64,000 bases of DNA, taken from NCBI GenBank assembly GCA_003013855.2, contig ML058405.1, positions 3,159,976 to 3,223,975 on the forward strand, in the 5' to 3' direction. Below the pieces are notes generated by a model. The model was not told the DNA's origin, made no database searches, and saw only the letters and a program-made list of their open reading frames with translations. Made by a program: the position numbers and the translations under genes. The DNA is from Liriodendron chinense (lineage: Eukaryota; Streptophyta; Magnoliopsida; Magnoliales; Magnoliaceae). Below are positions 47,361-58,845 of the stretch, piece after piece; position 1 is the stretch's first letter, and each line of letters begins with the position of its first letter.

Positions 47361-47790
47361 GTCATTCTGACTTTATCAAGAGTTACATTAATAAAGTTGA
47401 AGTCAAGAGGTCGAAGCTAAAACCTCTGAGAAATCATTTCTGTCCACCAATAAGTGTTTCAAATAAGGGGTTCAAAAGAAAAAAAAAGAGAAGAAAAATA
47501 TACAAAAAAAAGAGAGAAAAAGAATATAAAAAAAAGAAGGAAAATGGGAAGCCAAAACAAGGCATACAAGAAAAATCAACCCAAAACAAAGGGGGAAACA
47601 CAATCACCCATCCATCCATCTCAGAAGGGTCTATAGCTAAGACCAACAACTCTATCATCGTAACTTAGGATAAGGGCTGAAAGGCTGCCATTAGCCGACA
47701 ACGACAGATTCCTGACCTCTAGCCGTCGCAGTTATCCAAAAATTCAAAAAAGAAAAAAAAGAGAAGAAAAGAAAATGTGTGCCTAAACAA
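47361..47790 (+). other. Purine-rich spacer after integrase
   Basis: Long A/G-rich runs (47470-47545, 47738-47775). No gene seen. Confidence 0.7.
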
Positions 47791-47796
47791 ATAGGG

Positions 47797-48010
47797 CAGA
47801 GTGAAAACCCGAAAGGGCGCTCTGAGTAAAAACAGGGGGCATACAGCGGACTTGGTGAAAACCTGAAAGGGCACCGAGGGTAAAAACAGCATAGCCGCCA
47901 AGGGGCAGGCAAGATCAAACACCCGGGACGTGGGGAAAACTCGAAAGGGCGCCACGGGCAAAAATGACGGGAAAAGGCCGGTTGTAGTGAAAGCTCGACA
48001 GAGCGCTGCA
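47797..48010 (+). ncRNA. Array of four covarying 28-nt hairpin units
   Basis: Units at 47797-47824, 47851-47878, 47929-47956 and 47983-48010 are each exactly 28 nt. Each has a 5-bp outer stem, a 6-nt by 2-nt internal loop (TGAAAA-like opposite CG or CA), a 3-bp inner stem and a GAAA or GACA tetraloop. Outer stems are CAGAG/CTCTG, CTTGG/CCGAG, CGTGG/CCACG and TGTAG/CTGCA, so pairing is kept while the sequence changes. Each unit is followed by TAAAAA or CAAAAA. The sense is that of the element's RNA. A rival reading is a coding repeat (see findings). Confidence 0.5.
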
Positions 48011-48778
48011 GGCAAAAATGACTCGAATAAAAAAAGAAAAATTAAAAGTGCAGGTACCAAGGAATCAGACGATCCAAATCAGTTCAAGCGGTTGCAGTTC
48101 AAGAACAAGAAGAAGTACAGTCGGGAACAAAGAACTCTACAAACTCTGACAATCTCAGGAAGCAACGGTTTCCATTGCCTACACCTCTAGGGAACCAAAG
48201 GGATCTCACGCAAGTCAATCTCAAGACATTGGTCAAAGCATTGGCTAAGCCTCAGTTCTGATTCCTATATCCCGGCACAAAATCCAGACACGCTCCCAAG
48301 ATAACTCATGGCACAATAAGTTCTCAAAAAATTTTCTCTTTTCATTAAATGTATCACATTTCTTTTACATATATCATTCACTTTTTCAAAAAATACAAAA
48401 AATGCATCATCATCAGTCATGTACTATGCAAAAAAGGAATGTACAGACAGCTGACACAATCAATCTCTGCCCTCTTCCTCGGCAATGTCAGGTAAGTCCT
48501 CTGACTCATAATGAAATAGTCTCGCTCTCAACCCTGCTCACCTCCATACGCAGGTAGTGTACCTCATCTCGCTCAAGGCTACAGATTGCTGTCTCCTCAT
48601 CAGACAACCTCTAATCAGCAACCAATCTCCTAGACATCATCTCACAATGATACCGAAGTGCCAAAATCTCAGACAGCAAGTGGCCATGAGTGGCCAAGAG
48701 GAAGCCGGGATCGATAAATGGGCGCTCCTCAAAGGGCTCATATGAACCAGATGAAGAGCCAGCATCCCCAAGAATATC
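48011..48778 (+). other. Non-coding spacer in element D
   Basis: Between the hairpin array and the end of the antisense gene. Nothing recognised. Confidence 0.5.
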
Positions 48779-51083
48779 CTACTCATCCTCATCGGCAGTC
48801 TGGTGCCAGCAAGGAATGCGCCGGTATAGAGACTGCTTAGCAACCCAGTGCTGGTATGGGGCGGTAGCCATCAGAAAAAGTCCGTAGCTCAAAACCAAGC
48901 AAATCAGCAGTGAAGTAACTCGCTCAGGATCCATCAACCCAAGTCCTAAAGTCAGATGATCTAGACGGAAGTGCTCGACAACCAATACCCGTAAAAGCAA
49001 AAAGAGGAACATCCTGCTCATACCCGAACTACCACAGTAATCGGATAGGATGATAAGAAAAGTAAGATCGAAAGCCTACCAGCATCAGAGGAAGGCGGTG
49101 CGCATCACAAAGCATTGGAGGAAGTGAAAACCAAGGTGACTCCCAACAAACATTCCAGTCATGAAGCTCAGCAAACATCCTGCGATATAAGGGCTCACTC
49201 ATCCTAACCGTATGCGGAAGAAACTCCATGATGTGTCGCATGAGATCTGGGCGACGGGTGCCAGGAAATGGTATAGGAACAATCAGCGAAAGACGCTCTC
49301 ATAGCCAAACCTGATCACAAGAAGGAAAAGAAATTCAGCTAGAGCAGAGCAATTCCCAAAAGACAAGAAAAGAAAAGGAAAGTGCAGAAAAGATACCTGG
49401 AGAAATGCATAGCAGCCACGAAGGATACGGGTGCGGCCCAGGGGACAGTCAGTCATCCCATTAAACAGCTCAACCAAGACGAGAGAAATGATCCCCTGAC
49501 GACGGACAACTCGGCTCATCACCTCCAAGAGCAAAGGAGTCTGAGATCTGACCCATCCTAAGAATAGCACCTCAACTATCAAACAAAACATCAGTGCATT
49601 CCTAGAAAGTAAGGACTCTGCCACACTCCGAGGACCCGAGAAAAGATCATACAGCAAGTCCAAGGAGAACACCACAGCATCCTGGCCGAAAGCTGTAGGC
49701 TGAACAAGATATGAGATTACCAAACCAGTTCTGCGGTGTGGCAGTCTTCGGCAAAGTCTTCGGTGAAAAATACTGAGTATAATCCTAAGGAAGACTGGTC
49801 AAACGTGCAAGCTCCTCCAAAGAAGGGCCCATCTTCATGTCATTAAATGCAAATGGGTTCAATGTGGGGACCCAATCAATCAGTGCAACCCCGAGCATCC
49901 TCCAATCAATGTCAACTCTAGCCATATGGAGTAGACCGTCGAAGCCATAGGACTCCAAGTCTCGAATCTCATAAGCTGACAATCTGTCAAGCCAAACAAG
50001 CAACTGTGGTGAGCAAGAAGGACGAGGAAGCAACTGACAAGTCCTCAAAGGAATCCCCTCCAAAATAAAAGGCCTAGGGATCGATGACAGCTCATCAAGG
50101 ATCGGAAGATCAACGGGTGAAGGAGAAGGAAAAGCTGGAACCTCTACAGACTCAGTAGCCCCTGACCTATCCCTAGTAGCGGTTATGTCTGATATAGTCG
50201 CATCGCTGTCTGAAACAGTCACGACCTCAGCCGCATGAGAAGACTCGCCCGCCTCGTGAACCGAATGTGTAAAGGGTCGGCAATCAGAAGAAGGATGGCA
50301 CTCTCCATCGAAAAGGCTATCAGCAAAGATCACACCACACATCGCGGCATCCTGATCAATCTGACCACTGAAAAATGCATCTGAACCGTCAAGGAAGGCC
50401 CCGGTAACCCCGATCAAAGAATCTACCGTCAGATCTGGACCTGCAATCCTCTCCAGCATGAAGTCATGAATCCAACCATCATCCTGTCCAGTCAAAGGGA
50501 TCATCAGAACGTCCACACCATCCATCATCAGGGGGGCATCATCAATGATCACATCAAGTCCACCCAAGTAAGTGTGTTGCACATCTCGGCCATCATCAAG
50601 AGCAGTCCAAGTCGTCAAAGGTATCATCTGAACCATCCATACCATTCAGACATGAGATCAGCCCATCTATGTCATCGTGGCCATATCATCACCATCGATC
50701 ACATCATCCATACGGCCCACACTCCAAGGATGCATAACCTCACCTATGTCCCATCTCCCCATCTCATCCATACCATCCAAAATTCCATCACCCAAAGACC
50801 TATCCAAATCTAAAATTCCAGCCATCCCACCATTAATGGAGTCATTAAAAGCTCCATTAACCACCAAGCTCAAGTCTTCATCAATGCCCCCTCTTAAAGC
50901 CCCATGTACCCCATCCATTAAAGGCATCTCCTCTCCATCAAAACTCAATTGAAAATCTAGAATGTGGGACCCACCATGGACAGCCCCTATAGCCCCTATA
51001 TCTCCACCATCCATTGCTTGGGAAATGACAAAGTGAGAAGAAAACAAAAAGAGAAGAAAAGTGAAGACAAAAGAAGGATTCAT
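48779..51083 (-). pseudogene. Antisense gene 2: acidic protein with PMD-related C-terminal domain
   Basis: Opposite in strand to element D. An ATG at 51083 gives a hydrophobic, signal-like start (MNPSFVFTFLLFLFSSHFVI), then a long Asp/Gly-rich low-complexity part, broken near 50650. The C-terminal part (about 50060 onward) reads YGFDGLLHMARVDIDWRMLG, FNDMKMGPSLEELARLTSLP, then after a one-base shift FSLDLLYDLFSGPRSVAESL and GIISLVLVELFNGM. A donor at 49396 (CCAG|GTATCT) and acceptor at 49311 (GATCAG|GTTTGG) remove 86 bp and join FLQ to VWL-ERL. The pattern (xTLEEFAxLxxLP, ILAETFRxL, LLQVWLWERL) is that of plant transposon-associated proteins related to the plant mobile domain. I cannot name the exact family. 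Stops and shifts make it a pseudogene. Confidence 0.6.
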
Positions 51084-51960
51084 GGTTGGATCGAAACCTC
51101 GTATGCACCGAATCAAGGAGACAGGGACAGTGAACTGCTGAGAATGTCCGAATACGAGATAGCCCAGACCGCACAAGAGGAGAGGCTTGGGCGGCCCCCT
51201 ATGGACCGCCCGTACGGACGGGTCTTCTCTCTCTTCGCGGGATTGGTCTATCCGTCTTATGGTAGGTGAGACTGCCAGTCCAGGTCAGAAGATGGCACCC
51301 TGAGGGCCGCCCAAAACTCCAATCAGCTCCAGATTTCATTTGAGGCTAATCTAAATCATCTGGAAGGTACCCCACCTGTCCAATCACGAAGTACTGCAGC
51401 CAACATAGGGCCAATCAAGTCAAAGAGAAGGTAAATGGATCAAGAAAGGCCCGCAAGCAATCTGAGCAATTTAAAGGCTAGATCATCATGAACTAAACCA
51501 TGAAAAAACTCGCATGAGTCATAAAATAGCAAGATCAAAGGTTTGAACATCAAAAAGAGGGCCCGAATCCAAGATCTGATCGTCAAGGGGGCCCTATATG
51601 GCTGAAAAAAGCAATTTGAGCCGTTCAAGTCATCATCTGCACCATGGAAAGCCTTCTTAGCCTCACGAAACATTAAGGATAAGGGCTCCAAAGTAAAGCT
51701 GAAGTTTGAAAAGGGCCCACAGGACCAAATCAAGCGATCTGAACCGTTCAAGTCGTCATCCATGCAGTTGAGAAATCTTATCTTCCACAAAGTATCAAAG
51801 AATGAGTCAAGAGTCAAGACATCCAAGCATCATCAAGAAATTTGAGACCAACAGGGACTGTATATTCAGGACATCTTGATACAGAAGAAAAGCAAAAGAA
51901 AAAAGGGCCTTAAAATGCGAGAAGGCCATACAAAGTTGAATACATCCTCAAAGAAGCAGG
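51084..51960 (-). other. Spacer between the two antisense genes
   Basis: Non-coding on present evidence. It contains two imperfect direct copies of a ~130 bp stretch (around 51600-51640 and 51715-51765, sharing TTGAACGG, TCAGAT and GGGCCC words on the minus strand). Confidence 0.45.
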
Positions 51961-53451
51961 CTATAGATCACCAACATAATCATCATCATCTCTCCTCTCA
52001 TCCCGCTCCCGACGATGAAGGTCCATCAGAGGAGCTATCACTGACCCGCCAGCATATCTGTGATGACCCCCTGGAACATAGACCAAAGGAAGCAGAGGCC
52101 CTTGTCCGTACAGTAAGTACCACTCATCGTAGTCACGATCCGGGATCGTGAAGTGAAATTTAGGCTGGCCCACAAGAGCATCCGCCATCTCATCAGCTAG
52201 GATCTGAGCAGCTGGAGGAGGTGTGGAACAAGGAACCCGAGCCATGCCAGTGATTTGTCGGAGCAGCCTCTCACCCAAATACCATTAAAATGATTCAGCG
52301 TCGGAAAGCATGATCCGAAGACATGAAGAATCATATGCTTCAACACGCTGAGGGGTGTAGTAAAGAGAAAAGTTAGCGTACGGCATCCGAGCAAACTACA
52401 ACGAAGAAGTTCATCACAATCAGTCCCAGAGCAGCACGACGGATAAGGAAAATAAGATACTTACGTCCTCAATTGTTAGTCCATCTATGTCAGCACGCCA
52501 ATTGTCCCCAGATACTCGAGAATTCCGTTGACGGTTTTGCTGATGCCAGTGCATGAAGTGGTACAAGGATGGCTCAACACCATCCCATATCCTCGGTGAG
52601 AGATGAGAAAAATGATCGTAAAAAAGGTCTGGGGAAGGGCAGACATAATGATCAGATAAAGAAAGAAGATAAATGTCTCCAGGGAAGGCTAAAAAGAGTA
52701 CCTCCACGACTGGCCAGAAACCTATGTAGGACCGGCTACTCCAAGAGGTCTTATCTAAGCCTTGGAAGATATGAGTCAAGATAGCCCCGCTCCAATTGTA
52801 CGAATGGTGAAGATTCTCAACCAAATGAAGAAATCTAAGGTCGATCCTCTCGTTCGCATAGCAGAAAAGGAATGACCCAAAGGCATAAGTAATCATGGCC
52901 TGTGCCTTGTGAAGGGCCTCCAGCTCGGTAATAGGGATGACAGCAGCGAAGGTGTTATAAAACCATCGTAGTTTCACTTGGTGGCCCTGGAATTCATGCT
53001 AAGGTGGAATGGCTCCCACAAGCCATAGCCAGTCAGTGGAAGTGATGGGAGCAAGAGAGCCGACGTGGGGAACAACTGCCCCAGAGAATGGGAAGCCAAT
53101 CTGCATATATATATCTAGGGGAGTTATTCCCCACTCGCCACAGGGAAGTTGAAAGGTATGGGTCTCATCCCACCACCTCTCACAAAGAGCCACAAGCAGC
53201 ATGCGGTTGGCGTTATTGTTGTGAAAGCGCAAGGTAAGGAGGCCTGCAAAAGGGGTATCAACCAGAACACGTTCAAGCAAAGGCTGTGGTTGTTTCACCC
53301 AATCATCTCAGAGATCTCGGGTACGTCGGCCCTTTATGGAGGGAAGAGGTTGGTGCTCCTTGGCTAAAGAACACATATGAGCCCCTCGGCGAACAATGAA
53401 GGCCAGATCATCCACATCGACCTCCCTTCGCCCCCTTGTACCATCCGCCAT
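51961..53451 (-). pseudogene. Antisense gene 1: plant mobile domain (PMD) protein
   Basis: A plant-mobile-domain protein gene, related to MAIN/MAIL-type host proteins and to domains carried by transposons, on the strand opposite to element D. Exon 1 (53451-52465, 329 codons) starts MADGTRGRREVDVDD and contains LLERVLVDTPFAGLLTLRF, ERWWDETHTFQLPCGEWGIT and IGFPFSGAVV (PMD start), then KAQAMITYAFGSFLFCYANE and LEN-type LVENLHHSYNWSGAILTHIF with FWPVVEVLFLAF (PMD core). A clean donor GTAAGTAT at 52464, a 69 bp intron and acceptor TTGTAG lead to exon 2 (52395-51961), which opens in phase with FARMPYANFSLYY and ends DDDDYVGDL. Three in-frame stops break it: TGA 53310-53308, TAG 53001-52999, TAA 52287-52285. 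No frameshift is needed, so its decay is recent compared with gag. Function in the element is unknown. Confidence 0.8.
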
Positions 53452-55990
53452 CAAATCCTACAAGCTTGGCAAGGTAAGTCCTTATTCTCTACCTGTTAAA
53501 ATCTAAATCAAATCATTACTCGGGAAACCCATGGATTAGGATCTACATTTAAATGCAAAAATCCTATGTACAAATCCATGTGTTGCCTAGGATATATGTT
53601 GGGCCCATCGAGGAAAGCAAGGCCCACCTTAAAGAGAGTTGCATGCCATGGCTTAGGAAAGGAAAGTGCATCATCCAAGGACACATTTTGGACAACAAAT
53701 GCACTTAAGTGCCATGAGATCAACAAGGGATAAGAATCTAACTTCACATGAGAAATCCCTCTTCAAAGTCCATGTGTAACCAAGGCTTGGTTCACTTTTC
53801 ATACCAAGGCCATGATCCTCATTTAAGATGTTCCCATCTTTTTACACATGTACATGGACAAATGTGGAATAGAAAGGAAATTGGCCCCCAAGAGCAACCC
53901 AAGTGCCTCGCCTCAATGGATTGAAGGGAGCACATAGCCCATTTGAAGAACATGAGGTCCCATTCATGAGTTAACCATGGGCAACCCTATGTGCATCATC
54001 TTGATAAATGTTTTAACCATGAGAGTACAACATGGTGGTCTACCCACAAACATATGAATCAAAGAAGCTAATGGTAAAAAATTGATGCATATAGCCCACA
54101 TGAAGAACCAAAGTTGAAAATGTCCATGCAAGGACAAGTTTGCGCAACTTATGTGCACCAATTGCTTTACAAAAGAGGGGACCATTTAAGCACAAGAGGG
54201 CATGGATTGATGAGTCATCCAACCATCATGAAAATGGCTAAGAATGATATACATAGCCCACTTGAAGATCAAAATCCAAAATTCCCCAAAGCATGGGACA
54301 AAATTGGGCAACTTATGGGTATCATTCTTTCCCACAAATTGAAAGAAAAATCACTCATCTTTGAGAATGATGGTGGATGACCCACCAAACACCCCAAGAG
54401 AAGTTCAAGGAGCTATGATTGCATGGATAGCTCACTTGAAGAAGGTCATCCATTTGAGGTTGGAAACATTAAAGGAAGCTCTGAGATCCACTTTCCTACA
54501 ACATGAGAAAACCGTTTGAATTTAGTGAGATTGTTGAAACAACTCACTCATGGGACTTGTAGATGATCAAGTAACTCAAGTCCTCCATCCATCTAAAGAA
54601 AAAGCATGAAGGGAAAGAATCCCACATGCACAAAGTGTAGTGGTGCACACATGACTAAAAGAAATACACAAGTTTCAAAGAGGGCCCAAAAGCCCATCTA
54701 CATGGAAAAATTCCAAGGAGCCCACCACACTTTGTGCATAAGGATATACATCATAATCAAGAAATGGTGGAAGATTTGGGCTACTTGTCCATAAAGGCCC
54801 AACTAAGAAATCTAGCCCACTTGAGATCCAAGTGAAGAATGGGCTAGTTGCCTTTGTCCATACACATGTGAAGAAAGATAGGGCCACCCCAAAATGAGCT
54901 CTATGAGCCCAAAACTTGAGGTGGGCCCTATCATTCCCATGGGCCCAAAACCTTGAAAAAATGATGGAAAAGAAAAGAAAGCTCCAAAGAAAAAATGACA
55001 AGGAAATGAGAGCATGAGGGAGCCCAAAATGAAGCATTGGGCCCATCAAATACACCAAAGGCCATGACTTCACTTTGAGCCCATTTGATACACATAAAAA
55101 GGGTCCCAACTCCCATGAGAAAAGATAGGATATTTTACCATGCACACTTGATGGACATGGCAAAATTACCCTTTACATACACATGAAGGGAGTGTGAAAG
55201 AAGAAAAGAAAAAACAAGGAAATGAAGCTTGCAATGTCCTTCTCCATGTACCACCTTGGGAATAGATTAGACATGTAGAAAAGGCCAAAAAGACTTGGGC
55301 CCACCTTGACTCCCTTGGAATATCTACATGAAGAAAAGAAAGAGAACATGAGAAGAGACAATGAAGAAGAAAACAAGGAAATGAAAGAAAAGAAGTGGTT
55401 CATACCTTCACCACTCACCAAAGGGGGACCACCTTGTTGTCCCAAAGCTTCACGAAGGCCCCACCACTTGAAAGAGAAAAAGGGCCACCAAAAGAAAGAG
55501 AAAAACTTGAAGAAAGAGAGAGTGTGAGAAAGAGAAGAGAGAGATTGCACGTTGGAGGGGCCAAGGGTGCCCCATGTTATATAGAAAATGGGAGGGCACC
55601 CCATTATATGACCCACTGGAAAGACCAGTGGGCAGAAGAGCTTGGGCGGCACCCAGGGGGCCGTCCGTCCTCCCACTTGGTTGAAACGACCTCTCACCCC
55701 CTCTCCTTAGGAAGAACTCCTCCTTGGGAAGGGTGGTTGCAAGTGAATCGTGTACCTCCATGTAAGAATGAAGTGATGGAAGAGAAGGATGAGAAAAAGT
55801 AAGGAATCTCACCAAAATCTCATCTTGTGAGAAATTGGGGAGAAATTGGCTTAATGATGTGGAAAAAGCTCCATGAAATTTTCAAGAAAAAGAAAAAGAA
55901 TTGACTTGGTCAAACAGTGATCTCAACCATCCAAAGTCATGGCCAAATGATCTGAATCATCCTCTGAAGAATCCCTGAAATTTCAACCTT
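53452..55990. other. Non-coding region upstream of the antisense PMD gene
   Basis: AT-rich DNA with many GGGCCCA-type words and A/G-rich stretches near 55200-55550. No gene seen. On the minus strand a CTATATAAC box near 55573-55582 could serve the antisense genes, but it lies 2.1 kb from the ATG, so this is weak. Confidence 0.45.
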
Positions 55991-55994
55991 GATT

Positions 55995-56448
55995 GCTGCC
56001 TACTTCACAAAGTTAGGGTCTGAAGACCTAAAACTACGTCGGGATCAAGATCCCGAGGGATTTTCAATAAAAACTGGCATCTGTCTTGATCGTTCGAATT
56101 AAGATCCGAAGACTACGGACTTTTTTTTCTAAAAACAAAAAAAAATGTGTATTTCCAGGCATTGCCTTCACAAAGTTTTGGGTCCGAAGACCTTAAACTA
56201 CGTCGGGATCAACATCCCCAGGGATTTCGTAATAAAAACGGTCATTTAACCTCAACCGATCAAGGAAGGGGTCAGATAGACTGGATCTTTTGAAGAAAAA
56301 AACACAAAAAAATGTGTCGTGCTTCATGTACATAATCTTGGGTCTGAAGACCTTAAACTACGTCGGGATCAACATCCCGAGAGATTTTTAATAAAAAACG
56401 GCATCGATCCCAGCCATTCGGGCCAAGATCTGATGACCTGGATCATTT

Positions 56449-56528
<80 letters not shown>

Positions 56529-57190
56529 CCAACCTCGTTCACAAAGTTTTGGGTCCGAAGACCTTAAACTACGTCGGGATCAAGATCCTGAGGGATTTTC
56601 AATAAAAATCGGCATCGGTCTTAATCGTTCGAATCAAGAACCGATGACTTTGGACCGTTTTCTAAAAATAAAAAAAAAAGTGTATTTCCAGTATCGCCTT
56701 CATAAAGTTTTTGGGCCGAAGACCTTAAACTACGTCGGGATCAACATCCTGAGAGATTTTTAATAAAACCCGGCATCGATCCCAGCCATTCGGGCCAAGT
56801 TCTGATGACCTGGAATCATTTCAAAAAAATAAAAAAATGTGTTGCCCTATTTTGTACATAAGTTTTTGGGTCTAAAGACCTTAAACTACGTTGGGATTAA
56901 TTTCTCAGGGGACCTTTCTTGCTTTCAACCAAAAATCGAAATTGACCTCGACTGCTCGGATCAAGGTTCGATAACTAGGATCATTTCAAAAAAATACCAT
57001 TTTTTTTTAGCTTTCCATAAAAACTAGTATCAATCTCGATTACTCGAGTTGAAGTCTGGAACTTTTTCAAAAAAAAATAATAATACAAAAAAAAAAAGTT
57101 TTCACCACCAACTTTAACTACACAAATTTATCCTCAGCGGTTCGAAGACCTAAAACTACACTAGGATTAACTTCTCGAGGGCTTTTCTTC
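55995..57190 (+). repeat. Tandem array, ~160-190 bp unit, about seven copies
   Basis: Each unit carries CACAAAGTTTTGGGTC, GAAGACCTTAAACTACG, TCGGGATCAA-ATCCCGAGGGATTTT and a CGGCATCGATC-like end, followed by an A-rich spacer. Copies start at about 56005, 56165, 56325, 56535, 56695, 56855 and 57115. Later copies are more diverged. Confidence 0.88.
56451..56526 (+). repeat. (AT)38 microsatellite inside the tandem array
   Basis: Occupies the spacer of one unit where the other units have an A-rich run. Confidence 0.97.
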
Positions 57191-58425
57191 CCAACCTGTC
57201 ATGGACATGGCTGACACTTGATCGTACGGGTGCCCAGAGTCTTCTAAACAAGTAAAGGCTGAGGCGGGCAGAACCCCGCAATCCTGTTCGTGTTGAACGC
57301 ATGTGATAGACAACCTTGATTTGGAAGTCGTTGTTGAATTTGACGGATGTTCCCTATTACTAAAACTCATGAAGGAGATTAAGGCAGTTGGGAGGTGAAG
57401 CGCACCCTCACGGAATTGTGAGCAGCATAAGACCCCAAACTGGATTGACAAAGGGAAATGTGAGAATGTGGCTCATTTTGTGGCCGAAGGAGTCCGTCAG
57501 ACGATACGTGGTCTATGTACATTGCACATGAGGAACAGGCAACTTTGTGGGTGTGTTGACTGAAAACCCTCAAAATCTCCTCATCCGAAGATGTAAAACT
57601 ACGGCACTTAACTGTGTGAGATTCATCTTGCCCGCTGACGTAAAATGGATCGGGTGCCTTACCAGCAGTAGAAGCTGGAAATGGATGAAACTTTCATATC
57701 TTTCCCTGCATTTCAGAAAAATCAGAAAAATACCAAAACATTGCAAAATCATCTTTCAAAAATCACAAAATATTTTCCTTACTTTCAAACCAAATATTTT
57801 CAAAATCACAAAAAATATTTCCTTTGTTTTCAATAACCAATCTCCATCCTGACTACTCAGGAAAGATTCGGACCAAATGCTTGCAAAAATCACAAAAAAA
57901 AATGCCAATATCCCCAGCATTGCAGGAATCTCAAACCCCGCTCATTTATTTCACGGTTTGGGATGACGGATCCGATCGCCTGCAAATTGGAATCTTGACC
58001 AAAACTGGCTACCAAGCACCGTCTCAATTACATTCATTCACAGAAGAACATCTTGAAGTCTGATAACCTCCTTCGTCCATCCCTATTAGCAAAGAAACGA
58101 CATCTTGGAACGATGGACCTGATCGACCACGGGTCGGGATCTTGACCAACCCGTTGACCAAACATCCGCATTGAAAAGAAGATCCCCAGGGGAGTATAAC
58201 CCTACAAACAACAAGCTCAAAGTTCTCTGCATCCCCAGCAAAAGCAAAATCATCAAACTGAAAGAAAATGAGCCAAATCATGCATCCATCATCAAATATG
58301 CATCCCCATGCATCGGCATCCATCGCATCAATCATCATGTTTACCTGCTTTCAAAATAAGAGTCGGTTAGCCAAAGACCCCACAGGCATCCCTAGTGGAG
58401 GCACGTGCAAACCAGATTTCCTTTC
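57191..58425 (+). other. Element D 3' region, no gene seen
   Basis: Non-coding, with A-rich stretches (57710-57830) and a patch of ATGCATC-type words at 58265-58340. Confidence 0.6.
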
Positions 58426-58590
58426 TAAAAAGACAAAAAAATATTACATATATTCCTATTTAGCAAATAAAAACCCCACGGAGTATCGCTCCCCAGAGTA
58501 GGTATCTTTTCAAAAAAAAAAACATATTTTCCTATTTGCAAATAAAAACCACACGGAGTATCACTCCCCAGAGTGGATACCTTTTCAAAA
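58425..58590 (+). repeat. Tandem duplication, ~80-bp unit
   Basis: Two copies share TTCCTATTT-GCAAATAAAAACC, ACGGAGTATC and TCCCCAGAGT. Confidence 0.8.
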
Positions 58591-58845
58591 TTCAAAAATA
58601 TTTTTCCAGTAGAGCATTCGGTCTCCAAAACACCGAGAAATCTTCCATATCTCTGGGTAGGAGCTGACACAAAAATCAAATAAGATCCGATGTCTCGTGG
58701 TTTCCCCGGAGACTATCGAATCCAATGCACTCAGAGTACGGTCGAACTGAACTCCAGTGTTAGTGCGGTCGTACCACATGCTAAGATACGAAAAGATGAA
58801 AGCTAAAAGGCTCAGTCAAATAAACTATATGAACGGTGGAAATGA

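Noticed and set aside
49283..53298. The antisense frames as mere shadows of the retroelement
   Set aside because: They lie beyond integrase, show PMD-type motifs and have phase-restoring introns, so I kept them as genes.
55173..55815. Phe/Ser-rich minus-strand open frames
   Set aside because: They are the complement of A/G-rich non-coding DNA. No domain.
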